Notes under the pieces: generated by a model | The model's database searches: none | What the model was told of the DNA's origin: nothing | The model's input: only the letters and a program-made list of their open reading frames with translations | Position numbers and translations under genes: made by a program | Assembly: GCA_016165875.1 (NCBI GenBank) | Contig: JABBOT010000011.1 | Span: 14,072,408 to 14,136,407, forward strand | Origin: Acanthopleura granulata | Taxonomy: Eukaryota > Mollusca > Polyplacophora > Chitonida > Chitonidae | Direction of reading: 5' to 3' | DNA length: 64,000 nucleotides | Shown: positions 24,285 to 38,431 of the stretch, piece after piece | How the letters are laid out: the number at the start of each line of letters is the position of its first letter | How positions within the stretch are numbered: position 1 is the stretch's first letter

Positions 24285-24560
24285 CATATACACTTTGTGT
24301 AATTCTAGACCAGTGATGCCTAATAAATTACATTTAACATCACTGTAGCTTTTTAACCCACTTCTGCTTAAACCATGGTGTTAGGGGAGTGTAAGTTGTT
24401 ACTTATTAAACACTTGCAGGAACTGGTAGAATAAAACCCAAACTGAGGTAAACTGACAACAGGGCGGGTTTCACCAGTAACGTGTGGCCATTTGCCAACT
24501 ATCACACTGTCGTCGCTGCTCTGTTACTTTCTGTGCTGTAGTCTTTTATATTGCATTCAC
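24285..24560 (-). repeat. Dispersed repeat C
   Basis: Reverse orientation: GTAATTCTAGACCAGTGATG, AACTGGTAGAATAAAACCC, AACGTGTGGCCATTTGCC. Copy 2: 42520-42795. Confidence 0.78.
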
Positions 24561-26569
24561 ATTGTCCGTAAATAATCAGACAATCCCTGCTGACCATGAT
24601 CCTTAATTTAAGCTGACAAGCCTTGGGCTGGTTTAATAGCTGCCACTTGAAAGCCAGTTTATGCTGATTTGGCACTAGATTTAAGGATTCATCGTATCCT
24701 GGCACTACTCTGTTGTCTGCTTCCGCTAAAATAACTAGTGTCTGTCGCATACGTGGAATATTCTTGAGTATTTGATAAAACACTTATGTAAAAAAAAAAT
24801 AGGAGGAGATTTAAAAATGATTTAAAAAACAACCTAAGCAAACATCCGTTAACTCAGAGTGCACAGTAAAGCGAGGGCAAGCAAGTAATCACTGTTACGC
24901 AGTTGCGTTGGTGAAATCCGTGATCTAATGCGAACGCGGAGATATTAGGCTGTCATTGGTCAATAATACTGATATCGAGTACATGTAATGCATACAGGTT
25001 CTTCACACTCTCCAAGAAAACGAAGGACGCAGAAAGGTTCGTTGACTGCTTACATACATACATAAATTAGTTTACCTGGCAATTGAAATACAAAATACAA
25101 TACAATACAAATATGATTTTCTATAAGCGCATATTTCACAAAGAAAACCCTTGAAGGTTAAACAACAAATCCTTAGCTGAAAATAGGAATTTAATAAAAT
25201 CTTTTTACATTTTACACTGGCTGAGTCTTATTCAGGTGTACTTAAATGATTTGGTGGGATGATTGGCAGGAACTACAGTTATTTAGTTAGTTACTTTTTT
25301 ACTTCTTTAGTATCGAGGCAGTCTAAACCGCTCACTAACCCTGGCTTGTCTTTTGTATGATTTTAATAAAATAGTACAAACAATGCCAATGCCTTCATTC
25401 CCGTTTCAGTTTTGTTTACGCCTTTACAGTCTTTAATCATCTGACTTGCAACGCTTATTTGCAAGGTCAAAAAGTGTGACCCACATCCATGTAACAAAAA
25501 AATTCTACAAGTGAATCTGTTTTACAATTGCCCTATATATGCTCTGTTATTCACATACTATTATCCACGTATTTCACTCATTCAGATCATTTCTTCTCGA
25601 TCACGTGCTCAGCTATTTCTAGGTCAAGCAACACCGTATTTTGATTAAGTCGTTGTTCAGAAACATCCATATCAATATCCAAGCACGTGATATCAGTATG
25701 ACCTGGTATGACCTGGAAGACTTGATTCATCGTTTAATCCTGGTACACGATGACGTCACACATCCGTCCTGCAGTCAGTGAATGTGTAATAACAGGTCTC
25801 ATCCTCTCCAGCCGCTGGACTTTGCACCCGGTTTAGCCGTGCTTTGACTGACAGGTGTCACTAACCCTGAATCGCTCCGCTATAGATCAACTTGTTTTCA
25901 CCGACAATTTGTAACAGTTGTTAACTTCGCATTTTGTCAAGTTCTGGAAAATAACCGGACGGAAAATTCCCGTTTTGGGCTGGGGCTTCTGGTTGACGTG
26001 ATGTAAAATTACAAATGCGTAACCAGTGCCGTGTTCTCGAAAAGTCTTACACAGTGTTAGGTTTTTCTTTTACGCTCATCAGATTTTGGTGCCGTACACA
26101 TATAAAAATGCCAGACAACAGTACATATCTCAGAGTTTGTACACCTTCTTTAGGAAATGTTTTCACTTCGGGTAAAATGCAAATAGGCCGTCCGAAATTT
26201 GCGATATTATAAGTTGACACCAAGTTAGCCAGCGTCAGTCTTCCCATTTTAAAGACATGCATGTAATAGTTAATAGTTATTATGGAATGAAAGTTAATTG
26301 ATATTGTGTAATAACAATTCAACAATGCCATGTTAATTGTCAACATCACAAGCCAGGTCAGAACTTGGGATACTCCAAGGATTTCTTCACCAACAACATT
26401 TCTGCGCACAGGGGGGATACCCGTTTTGATATGTTGAGAAAATTGCCAAGAAATATAAATGAGACGGAAATAAATCTAATAGAAACTAATAGAAGAACAT
26501 AATTAATAACCCACTGAAATAAGTTAATGAGAAATGGTCTTATTAATACCTTTTAACCTGATTGTTTAA
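24561..26569. other. Intergenic to the contig end
   Basis: No gene or repeat family recognised. A CAATA-type short repeat is at 25088-25110 and a doubled TATGACCTGG at 25698-25718. Copy 2 equivalent ends at 44808 and continues. Confidence 0.6.
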
Positions 26570-26582
26570 NNNNNNNNNNNNN
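26570..26582. other. Assembly gap (13 N)
   Basis: A run of 13 N joins two contigs. The base before it is the last base of duplicated copy 1 and the base after it is the first base of copy 2, so the junction sequence expected of a real tandem duplication is not present. Confidence 0.99.
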
Positions 26583-29193
26583 GGTAGCATTTGTCCTTGT
26601 CCCGAAACCGGACACAAGTGTGGAGCGATGCATTTAAAACGAATCCTGTGAGTCAATCCTGCGATTTATAACAGTTCGTGCAAATGTGAATGTGTGAGGA
26701 TAATTGAGTTTGGCTGAATGGGGGATAAAATTGAAATTGCAACCTTGCAATTATAACGTGTGTAGAAAGTTTAAATTTACGTACATACGTATAAATGTGT
26801 TAAATATGCTCACAACACAGCACTATGAGTAATTCTAGGTTGCATTTAACATAATTTGTAGTTACTGTAATTTTTTTGTAAAACTGTCATTTTTTTAACG
26901 AATTGTGCTTAAGCCATGGGGCTAGGGGTCGCGTAGGTCGTTACTTCTTAAACACTTACATAACACTTATAACAATATTAAAGACTACGGCACAGGGAGT
27001 AAAAGCAGAGTAGAGACGACAGTGTGGTAGTTGGCAAATGGTCACACCTAACTGAGGTAACTGACAAGTTGTCGGATTTCACCCGTAACGTGTGACCAGT
27101 TTCTAAGCCGGCATATATATTCAGGGCTGTCATCTGTTTAACAATGCCCAGATAGGGTTATGAGGAATAATGATCATGGCCTATGTAAATAAACCGAATT
27201 AATACCACAACTATATAAGAAAAGCAAAATTGATGCGCACGCTCAGCGGTAAAGTGCAACAAGATTATTTAAAACACAATTAAAAAAATAAACTTTCCCT
27301 GTTTTGTATCCACTATAGTTTACATAGAAAGAAAATTTTTGAAACCTGCCGACGAACAGCTTCTGTGAAAAAAATAAATGTGTATTTTTCTTTTTTCTTT
27401 TTGAGAGACCTTAAGATCCGGCGTATTTTAAATAAAATTCCTTGACGGTGGCTGTCGATGGAGAGAGAATTGCTCTCTGGTTTTGTCCTGGTAAACTAAA
27501 ATAAGTCATGGGTCTCATGCAAAACAATTCCTCTTTAATTGTGCAGCTGTGATTGACAGACCTGTGGTTGGGGTTAATGTGCTGCTGTTGATAGGTCAGC
27601 CTTCATGACATCTAGTGAAAACGGCAATGCAAAATGGACAGGCCACAGGAACTTGTATTTTCGAGCAGAATCCTGCTTTATGCAGTCATACCAAATGGAA
27701 ATCAAAGAGAAATCATCCGAGATTATATATGTACAGCGTACTGTGTTAAACTACATTATCAAAGGAGAATTCTACTTCCCTCCTTCATTCCTGTGATAAG
27801 ATTTATGGCCAGGGAACAAAATAAAACCTCGCTAGGAGCATATACTCTCACACGCTATGCACCTTACAAATTGACCCAGGTTTGTCATTCAAGACAGACA
27901 CAGACAAGCTTGTCATTACACGGAAATACTTCAATCGTTGGATAGCTACAACATGCCCGAAGTACTGCTGATGTAACGTTAAAACCCTCATCATTCATTC
28001 AACCTTTACTTACATTTATTACGAGAAGTACAGTAATCATGCTTTAATAGCTTAGTCTGTGCAACTATGAAGTTTATTTTCTTTTAGTGCCATTTACTGG
28101 CAATGCTATATATATACTATAAGTGGGATAATCCTCGTCCAGCTGCACGCGCAGTGCTGATTGCACCAGTGCTCGGAAGTTGTCTCCCTGTACATAGTAT
28201 TTCCTCATATATTATGCTGTTGCCCATATTTCAAAGATTACTCTAAAGAGTCTGGTACTGGGCATCTTTTACACAGCCATTTTGGGCTGATCTCCAAAAC
28301 GTTAATCTTCTTTACAAAGCAAAATATTTGAAACTGGGAGCTCAGATTTGGGTGCGCTCGCCGCATTTACATCACCACAGCATAAAATCAGCGGGCCAAC
28401 AGTTTATCGACTTGATGTATACCTGTATATTCCAGATTTCATGTACACCTGTATATTCCAGATTTGATGTATACAGGTATATTCCAGACTTTAACGTGTG
28501 TTGAAACATTTAGACTAAAGCCAGAATTAAGTGAAACAGGCCCGAGGCTTTGTGAAATACGTCGGCTTAAAATACTCCATGAAGCGCTCAAAGGATGTAC
28601 TAAATAATCAATCGGATAATTAAAAACGTTAACTGTAATTGTTGCCAATTTTTGGCAGGGAATCCAGTACACTGTCTCATTTATTCTTTTTTTTGTAGCG
28701 CTGAATCAAGTAAAGTTCATTTGTATTTGTATGATTATTGCGTTATTTAGGGTACACCACATCGATCGACAATCTCTCACTGTGTCCAGCCGAATACAGT
28801 TATCTGTATCTGTGAATACAGTATTTACGGTACAGCGCATCCACGTGCACCTGTCGCGTCGGAAATAATACACGGTTTTATTAGCTCGGGAATTTCAAAA
28901 TTTCCACAACTATACCATGTATTGATCTAATAAAGGATTGAACTGTGCGGAAATAATCTAGCATAGTTTGTAAATAGCTTTCATATACAGTTGGCAAAGC
29001 CAGCAGTGCCATTTGCCTCCAGGCCACAGTCCAAAAACTGCGTGCATAGCCTATACAACACTCTAAGCTCGCAGCTCGGGTAATCTGACACAGGCAAGAG
29101 TCAAGTTCGACAGGTCAGCACAAGAGTTTCGACGTCGTCCTCTACTAACACTTGTTGAGTGCAGGGCGAACAACTTGCTATAAGGTGTGCACG

Positions 29194-32100
29194 ATGTTTA
29201 AGTCCAAGCCCAAAACAAAGACGTTGTCTAAAGAGGAAACAAACGATTACGTGGCCGCTTTCGATGCATTCAAAGGCGATGACAACTGTCTGGATAGTCG
29301 AGAGTTCATATGTGTCCTCGTCGCCCTGGGGGTGGAGGGAGGCGAGGAAAGGGCTGAGGTAGGACCTATACAGACTCTCGTTTGTTTGTTTGTCTGGCAG
29401 ATTTGCTGGGCCTATAGTTGTATACATATACCTCTGGTTGCCTGTTAGCCTACTGATGGCACGTCGTTGTCGTTGTTGTCCTGGTTTGTGAATAGCATAA
29501 ATTATGTTGACGAGTAATTTATTAGCTTAATTTATTCATCATGCCCGTTTTACATATTGTGGCATAGATTAGTCGTTGAATGAATGGATCAATCCATCAA
29601 TCTAGCGAATCAGATCATCAGGTCACCATAGTCGGTCAAGACTATGGTAAGGCAGATTTGTCTTTTGTACCAAAATAACTGCACTATAACAGGGGAGTTT
29701 CGAGATCGAACTCTGTTATCGCTAAACTCTGTTATCGGAAAATTCAGGAGCTGGACGTTTTTCCTAAAGTTAAGAAGCTTCTGACTGAAGGAGAGGTCGT
29801 TTTTACCTACCAAACACGGTAAGACAGGTGATCGGTAAATTAAAATCAATAAAATTGCCTGACATTTTTGACAACTCACTTGACACAGTTGAACCCTTTT
29901 TACCTTCTACGACAAAAGAGTTCGAACTCGAAACGCCCTATTGTTTATAAAACAAAACGCAGTGCAGTGCAGGTTAAGTCGAGCGTATACAGATGAAAAG
30001 AATATGCCAATGTGCGGTGTGCATTTTATTTACGCTTGACTGCATAATGGGTTATGTTGTAAGAAAAGTCTTGACAGCTGGCCCTGTCTTCTTGACGCAG
30101 TAGGCCTGCGTAATGTGATGAACGTATGTCGCATGTGACGCGAGTTTTAGATTTCATACTATTTCTTATATATTAGCCAAATATTCCAGTGTCTCTGCAC
30201 GTATGTCCCTGTGTTTACATTGATACTACAGGAGAACACACGCTGTCCGCCGCTGTTGTCGGTTGTTTGTATTGCTCGCGAGACAATATTTGTGTGATCT
30301 TACTTCATGTCAGCTGGTATGCAGGCTTGGGTCGTGCAGAGCGCTCTGTCTAACTGGGCATAATGACATTTAACGACATGTGCTCGCCCATGTTATATCG
30401 TATACCTAAATGTTATATACATTGCACATGCATTTAAGCAATGCATGCCCCACTGCGCAGAAAAAAAATCCATTCCGTCGGCAGAAAGCCATGTAGACAT
30501 CTGGACAGATTGATGTCAATTTGCTAATTAACAGTGTGGCGAGGGGAGAATTGGATGCGGCAACATATACTGATGTCGCTGTAAACAATACGATATGAGC
30601 TGCACAGATACAAACAACAGGCTGCGGTGTAATTTGTGCACCTAACCATCAGGTCTTATATCAAATTCGTAGATATCTATGCTCTTACCATAACTTTACC
30701 TATCCTCCCATTTTAAAGAGTAATGTTTGAAAATCCTGGCACAGTAATCGTTCTGATTTACAACACAAGTGGTCTAATCCCCATGTAGTGTCGAAATGTG
30801 TCTTTTATGGTCCAAATAACTGTGGACGGGGCGTACTAACGACCGAAAATGTTAGATGATATCCAGCTGGGAAGGTTTGTGTCAGAACTGGCTGAAGAAA
30901 GCTTTGTTTCAAGCACCAATCACCAATCACCGTAGTCAAGGTGGGGGTCGGCGGGTCGGCCTTTCCAAGGACCTGCGTACATGACCTGTGCACTTGCTAT
31001 GACAGCTATGTAAGAAGACAAAGTCACTATAGTATTACTGCTATAGCATATGGTGTACAATTGTCCCAGTCACAAGTAAGTCTACGGTATTTGAGATATG
31101 CTGTCTTTTTTCACCGTACAAAGAATGTATGATTGTAAAGGGAGGTTATCACACATGCATGTCACATTCACAATCAGGCCTGTTTACAATATGACAGCTG
31201 TGAACAGGAGAGACTTAAGGCTTCACAACTTAGAGAGGTTCGCATGATTAAGAAAGCATGTACTTGTACCTCAATAATGTTGTTAACACCAGTTTGTGTG
31301 TTCAAATCCTAGTCTCGCTAAAGAAACGTGATTAAGATTTATTTATTTAATCATTTATTTATTTGTTTGATTGGTGTATTACGCGGTACTCAAGACTGTT
31401 TCATTTATACGACGGCGGCCAGCATTATGGTGGGAGAAAACCGGGTAGAGCGCGGGGGGGGGGGGGGAACCTACGACCATCCGCAGGTTGCTGGCTGACC
31501 TTCCCACGTGCGACCGGAGAAAACATGATTAAGAATACCTCATGCTCTGTATGTTAATAATTGTGTCACGTGCCGATACCTAAAAGAGACCAAACGTTTT
31601 CAATGAAGTACCATCAAGCCGCTTCTCGCTCACTTGTAGCTTGGTCCTGGTGTTCTACAAATATGAACTCAACGTGTATAAGTACTGGTGTGGGTAGAGG
31701 ACAAAAAAGGACTAAGGGGATTATTTCACCTTTCCCCAGTTATTAAACATGCCAACCCGTTGAAAAAATGTGGACACGCTACTAGATCAACTGACTTCCC
31801 TGTAGTAAACGTTTCAGACTGGCTTGCACTGTAGCTACATTGTACAACACCATATATCATGTATAGATTTCTTATGCGATATGGTTTCCAAACACAGTGT
31901 AGTGAATCTGGGGCTTCTGTGGCCGAGTGCTATCCTGCTATCGTGCCATTGCAGTACAGTGTCTCAAGTGCCTCTCCCAAAGCGGTCGCTGAGAGTTCAA
32001 GTCCAGCTTAGGCTGGTTTCCTTTCCGGTCAAGAACGGAAAATCTTCCAGGTACATGTGGATTACATGGCTTTCCCCACCATAATATTGGTGGCCGTCGT

Positions 32101-35100
32101 ACACGGTTAGTGTTTTTGATTACGGCGTAATATATAAAAACTACAGCACAGAGAGTAAAACCAGAGCAGTGACGACAGTGTGATAGATCGTAAATGGTCA
32201 CACCTAACCGGTGAAATCCGGCCTCTTGTCAGTTTACTTCAGGTGAGTTTTTATTCTAACTGTTCATGTAAGTGTTTAAGAAGTAACAAATCACATCCAC
32301 TCCCCCCCCCTCCAGCACTATGGCTTAAGCAGAATTAGGTAAAAACAATTGCAGTGATGCAATTTATTAGACGTCACTGGTCTGGAATTACTCCTGTATT
32401 GTCACCACATTTACCACGTGTACACAACAACATGAAAACAATGCAAACTGGCGAGACCTCGGTGATACTTAGTCTACCAGTGGAATATCAGAGAGAAGAC
32501 CAATAAACAGATCAATGAATTAAGGATTTAATAAATAAATATAGAGAATTTAACGGTGATCAAGGACTTGGATATTTATATGTTTATTTATTGGATTGGT
32601 GTTTTACGCCGTACTCTAGAATATTTCACTTGTACGATGGCAGCCAGCATTATGGTGGGAGGAAACCGGGCAGAGCCCGTAGGAAACCCACGACCATCCA
32701 GAGGTTGCTGGCGGACCTTCCCACGTACGGCCGGAGAGGAAGCCAGCATGAGCTAGACTTGAACTCACAGCGACCGCATTGGTTTAGAGACTTCTGGGTC
32801 ATTACGCTGCGGTAGCGCGCTAACCAACAGAGCCACGGAGGCCCCGAGGCTTAGATACTGTGACAACTGTGAGTATGTGAAGAAACAGACGCAAACCGTG
32901 ACAACACACAGAAATACAAGAAAACAACAATGACGGAATTCATCTGGCCATATTACCATACATGGTGGCATTTATTGAACTTAATCTTCCGTCTTTGGAC
33001 GGGTCAGGAGCGGGGCACATAATCACGTGAAATGGGTAACAGTATGCCGCCATCTTAGGTCTGAATAATAGGAAATGACAAGTTATTCGACATTCTTGCA
33101 TACATTAGGTTTTGACTGCCAAGCTGTTACACTCTGGCTTTTCACATTTCGTACAATGGAAGTCAACTCCTCTCAAATTGTCACGTACCTTTTGTGTTGA
33201 TCGTCGAATTTATATCTTGCACTGGCCTGTAGGGTGGTTGAGTGTGTACTATTATTAAACAGGAGAGGATAATTGCACCAACTGAAAATTCAAAATGCGA
33301 TTTTAGGAGTTTATCTTGGGGTCCCACAAGAAAATAGAATTACCACTTGGTACCTGTTATGTTTACACATTTGTGTCAAAATGGCATTCTCCCGTACCAA
33401 AAACTAAGCATTGTGATTTGCTTTTAGAATTCGATCTTGGACTTTGATATAAGTGGGTTTGTGGAATTATCCCTTTACATGGTATTATCTGTATAACCCC
33501 AAGATTCTAACTGCGTAGTATTATTTGGTCGACCTAATTGCGGGATTTAACAAAACCGTATAACCTTGAAACAGTAATTTCACATTTTTCGAATGTTACA
33601 AATCATATAAAATGAAAATGTAGTTGTAGAAAAAATGGAAGAAACAAATTCCATTCTGTCAATGCGCCTTGAAGTTGGCCGCTACTCTGTGTCATCCTCT
33701 AGAACATGGTGTATAATCAGTGTTAAATGAATAAATGTATGACTGAGTAAATCTTGAACCAACCTAACTGACTGAATAGATAACTGAGTTACTAAATAAA
33801 TACTTAATTTACTAAATAACATACTAAGTAAACAAATAAATGAAATAATAAATAAATAAATTTAATAATAACCGTGTTTATCTCACATGTAAGCCTTTAT
33901 CTGTGTGAGCATTGGCCAACTGTCAACATAGCTGTTATACATTTACACTTTCTGTGGGATAGTCCTTTATACTTGTTACTCTGTAAGAACTTGTTTGGTA
34001 GTTGTCCTTTTCGGTAAAGGCGATACTGGCTTCTTTGAGAAAAAATGTTATCCTCGTCACTTTAAACGTCCCACACTGACAAAATCCAATACCTGTGTTG
34101 GAAATATTAACCGAGAATGTCTCTTTCTCTGCGAGCATTCTCGCTGGCCATCCAGTGCATTTGAATTACACGGTTTTAAATATTGAGAAGGTGGGATGGT
34201 GCCGGAGTCTGCAAAAGTGCAGTCTGGAGTTTTAATGCACAGGAAATAAAATTTGCATGGGTGGCATATTTGTCTGTGTTCACTCGATCATCACCTGATC
34301 AGTGAGGTCATACGTTCGAACTTGTGACGGTCCAACTTGTGGCGGTCCAGATGTGGTTTTTTAAGTTAGGAGGCCCTGCAGTTTCCAGGCGAAGTCAGGA
34401 GGTACTGCTGTTTTCTGGCGAAGTCAAGAGGTACTGCAATTTCCTGGGTTTGTTTTCCGGACACCTCATTCGGTTTCCTCCACTTAAAGTCACGATTGTC
34501 TTTATTAAGGCGTTAAGCAAAAGTAACTAAGTAAATAAATAAAAAAAATGGATACCACACTGTTATGATTTGTTTTCAGAGTATTTTGAGGAAAATCAAT
34601 AAAAACCAAGATGCGAAGATTACAAAAATGGAATATTTGGACGCCATAAAACAACCGGGGGTAAACAACTCACAGTACGTATAAAAACTTATAAACACCA
34701 ATATATGGTTTGCATAACTACACATCACACATGTCGTCTCTAGCGGTTTTCTCCAAGTCATACAGCTAATCACCATATATGTAAACATGTTTTGAACATG
34801 GTATTAAATAACAATGATATAAGTAAATATATAAACACTTATAGTTTGTTGTGTAAACAGTGGCTTGTTATTCTCATGTCAAAAACTTTTAACGGACCAG
34901 GTCACGAGATTCTGACTCAAGTCAGACGCAATTTTAACTTATGGTGTTATTCCTAAACTTAGATTTGGACATAAATGTTACTTTGTATTTTTGTCATAGA
35001 TTTTCCAAAACAAAATCTAAGCATGACAATACTAAGTCAAGTTATCGGGTCCGGTGATCCCAAAGACTTTAAAAATGGTACTTGTTGCTGCCTCGCGTGA

Positions 35101-35694
35101 TGCTCAGTGCTGACAGGGTAGAGCAAGGAGACAAGATGGATCGGCCTGGTGTCAGTATAATGTGGCTGGATGGGGTGTCATATCTGGTGTCTTCGACATG
35201 GTGTTCCCTGGAGGCCGCAGTTTGGCGCCATGGACTCAGGGACCCCTGCCACAAGGAGATACAGTATATGTTCATACTAAAGACCCTTCGTCGCCATATA
35301 ACTGAAAAAAAATGTTCAGCACGACGTAAAACCCTAAGCATATATACATAGTATTGCAATAAAATTTCTCAAGGTAAGTCACAGTTTGAGTGCAGTAAAC
35401 TGATTGAACTTGACACTAAGTCAGACTTCAATCCAAGATACTTCTGTGAGTCTGAGGCCTAATCTCTCCTGTTTATTTTTGTTAACAAAATACAGAATCC
35501 GGAGGCTAAGAGAAGTATTCGACCAATTCGATCACGACAAGACCGGATATGCTTCCAACAGTGACGTCATCAACAAACTCCCAGATCTCGGGCTGACAGA
35601 AGCGGAAGTGAAAAAACAAATATTGGAACTGGACGAGAACCGAGACGGCAAAATTGTATTCGAAGACTTCTTGAGAGTTCAGCTAAGAATCTGA
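29194..35694 (+). CDS. Four-EF-hand calmodulin-like protein gene, copy 2 (probable second allele)
   Basis: Exons are 29194-29358, 34580-34674 and 35496-35694, with the same splice sites, phases and 152-residue product as the gene at 10188-16455. The only coding change I see that alters the protein is AGA to AAA in exon 2 (Arg79 to Lys). Intron 1 differs by a 290-bp insertion (30971-31260) and several small indels. Because this whole block abuts the N run and repeats the first block, I take it as the other haplotype of the same gene, not a paralogue. Confidence 0.87.
30971..31260. other. 290-bp insertion present only in copy 2
   Basis: Copy 1 passes directly from CCAAG to GTACTTGTACCTC at 11970; copy 2 carries about 290 extra bases here. 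No terminal inverted repeats, A-rich tail or tRNA-like boxes are evident. It is in intron 1 of the EF-hand gene. Whether it is a gain here or a loss in copy 1 cannot be told. Confidence 0.85.
31329..31533 (-). mobile_element. SINE family 1, 5'-truncated, copy 2
   Basis: Same insertion and TGATTAAG duplication as 12042-12245; the internal G homopolymer differs in length and neighbouring bases. Confidence 0.85.
31910..32133 (+). mobile_element. SINE family 1, diverged copy, copy 2
   Basis: Equivalent of 12622-12845 in the second haplotype block, with a few substitutions. Confidence 0.75.
32581..32849 (-). mobile_element. SINE family 1, full length, copy 2
   Basis: Same insertion as 13292-13560, with the same flanks, in the second haplotype block. 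Confidence 0.88.
35040..35351 (+). mobile_element. SINE family 2, copy 2
   Basis: Equivalent of 15787-16112, with about 24 bases missing at its left edge and several substitutions. Confidence 0.75.
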
Positions 35695-37260
35695 CCAGAC
35701 AACAAGAAAGCTTGAAGCGAAAATAAATTGACTGAGTATGAAATATATTGCTCAGTGAAGTTGGGACCAAACAGCTCAGCTAGAATCAGTTTGGGTGAAT
35801 GACGCTGAAGATTGCGAGTCAAAGAACTTGCTGCGTGGAGTTTTTCTCCTATAAGATACGTGGTATTATTGACGAATAACAATATACATTTGTCTTGAAA
35901 CCACATCGGAAATTAAACTCGTACCAGTATAAATGTATTGTCTTTCTGAATGTGAATCAGGACTTGTCTCGCGACACTTACGTTTGACCATGTTCTCGTG
36001 TTACAGAGTATAAACTTGGCTGTCTGTGATGACACCACCACCAGTCTGAATTTCTGTGACGCTATGCAGAGATATTTTTGCATTGTTGTTGTATTTTGAG
36101 CCTTTTTCACGACTTTGCTAGAGGAGAAATGCGAGAGGCGGTGATCTGTATGGAGATATTTCATTATTTCTGTGACACGTCAGCAGAAATGAGTGCAAGA
36201 ACGACCTTGGTTGAAAACATATGCCTTTGGCGATGTAAATACAGTCCAATGCTTTTGCAAACAGGCTGGGCAGTATTTGGTACTCTTCTATGTGTACATG
36301 TATATGAGCTAAGATGGTCTTGGGACTACAATGACAATCTAGAGTAAAGCCTTAATGAGCAATTCCTTTTAATGTGCTCGTTTAGTTCATTGCCTACATA
36401 TGTTTGTATGTTTTTCGATTTCGTTTATATTGGTATTATGGATATTTTATTCTGTGTGGGGATTTTAATATTGGGTTATTAATCTTTGAAAGTGTTCTCT
36501 AAAACCTTTTTTTATGAGATCAGCAGTCGTTTAGCTTTCGGAATATATACACATATGGTCAAATTTGTTAACTATTATGGGCTACAGAAGGCAAAATGTT
36601 AAATTCTGCTCACGAGAGGTTCTAGTATTCTTAAGCAAATTGTATACACTGCATCATGCGCCGTCTTCAATGCATGAAACCTAAATATGTATCTTCAGCT
36701 GTTTAGCGTTCATCAAATCCAGACGAGAGGAAAACAAATTACTGGATAAAATCATCTCTCCTTAAGTACTCTGTCATGAGATCACATCAAGTGCTTTGTT
36801 TATTTATTTCAATCCAATTTTCTTCAGGTTTTATTATGTTTTTAATATTTATATACAACTGGTATGGGTTCTTTTATATTTTGATCAAATAAATTACTCT
36901 TACGGTTATTTGTCATGCTTGAGTTTCTTGAATACAGAACGTATCAAAACATAAAGCTGAGGAAGGCACACTGCTCATTTTTTGTCTTTGCGGTTCCGAT
37001 GGAAATTTTTTCTCAAACATGTACTGGCTAATAAAGAATTGGTGGTTTACTCGGGTTACGGTAGGTTCCCCCGCTTATTAATCAGCCTGCCCTGACAATG
37101 TTCATGACACTGTTCACTGTTCACACTGCCTGCCCTGTTCATGAGTATTTCACTTACACGATGGGGGGGGACATTAACCACTTCGGCCACGGAGAACCCC
37201 TGAGCCCCACCCCTCCTCTCCTTGAATATTTAACATATACGACCGTGGCCAGCACTTGGA

Positions 37261-37543
37261 TATTTATTTATTTTTTTATTTATTAAATTGGGGTTTTACG
37301 CCGTACTCAAGAACATTTCACTTGTACGATGACGGCCAGCATTGTGGTGGGTGAAAACTGGGGAGAGCCCTGGGAATACGACCACCATCCGCAGGTTGCT
37401 GGCAGACCTTCTCACGTAAGGCCGGAGAGGAAGCCAGCATGAGCTGGACTTGAACTCATAGCGACCGCATTAGTTTAGAGACTTCTGGGTGATTACGCTG
37501 CGGTGACGAGCTATCCAACAGAGGCACGGAGGCCCCCCCCCCC
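37261..37543 (-). mobile_element. SINE family 1, near full length, copy 2
   Basis: Equivalent of 18071-18353. Confidence 0.83.
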
Positions 37544-38244
37544 GATGTTATATACTGTAGCGGAAAAACTTTTCAGTCATTTTCAAGTAAATAAATAAAC
37601 TGATTGATTGATCGACTGATTGATTGATTTACGTGAAGATTATATCACTTCTTTGAAGTCGGGCAGGTTTATCAAATTAGGCCGCTTTAAAGTCCCTGGG
37701 AAGCTGTCACAGTAGCATGCGTCACAAGCCTGAACAGCATACTTCTGAAGACGATCACCCATCGGGCGTTCAAAGGTACGCGGTGACATGTGCAAAAACT
37801 CAATGGTCCTTGTTTCTTCCTTGTTTCAGGCATTGTGTACTTCCAAAGATCTAAGTTGTAGTGACAGTTTGATAGTTGTTGTCTATTTAGAGTCTGTGTT
37901 TCATACCTGGTACACCTGCTGTCAACAAAGGGAAGTATATAGACCTGCATTTCACAATGCGTGAAAGACGATGTTTTATTCGCATGTGTCGGGAAAGAGT
38001 TTATGAGGTCATTGGCTCGAATCCAGCCTTGGTTGCGAAATTCTGAGCTCAGTATTATACTCTTGGCGTTATAATGGACGAAATGCTGATAGCGATCAGA
38101 CGTTTTTAACAAACGTTCTCAAGTATGTATTCCTGGTGTCTATGCTTAAGCAAAGAAGTAATTGCCGACAGTGCTAGGGCCCTTTTAACATAACGCACAT
38201 AGTGACTGTACGTCATATATAAATACCACTTGTACAGGTAATGA

Positions 38245-38431
38245 CATAATGCCGACAGGGCTGAAGCAATTTAGCAAAACACACTCAGCATGTTACATAG
38301 AGCCAATGCAGAGCGACAGTGCTAGTACTGTTAAGCGTGACAGTGTCACTCTATACTCAGCCAGAAAAGAGAAACACCAAAAGAGAATAAAAAACTATTC
38401 AGCTAACGCCGGGGGAAAATAGCTGGCTCCT
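38245..38431. repeat. Single unit of the 188-bp repeat
   Basis: The counterpart of the four-unit array at 19063-19812. Flanking sequence on both sides matches, so the difference is purely in unit number. Confidence 0.93.

Larger units (their letters stand above)
7577..26569 (+). repeat. Large direct duplication, copy 1 (about 19.0 kb)
   Basis: Matches 26583-44808 along its whole length at an offset that drifts from 19006 to about 18234 through indels. It continues leftward into unique sequence without a break and ends at the N run. It contains the EF-hand gene, seven or more SINE copies and the four-unit tandem array. Confidence 0.97.

Noticed and set aside
29194..35694. A second EF-hand gene as a true tandem paralogue
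   Set aside because: Introns and flanks are as similar as exons, both inner borders fall at the N run, and no junction is sequenced. Allelic copies explain this better.
37687..38112. 141-codon minus-strand frame
   Set aside because: In the other haplotype the frame ends after 89 codons because of a small indel; no domain recognised.
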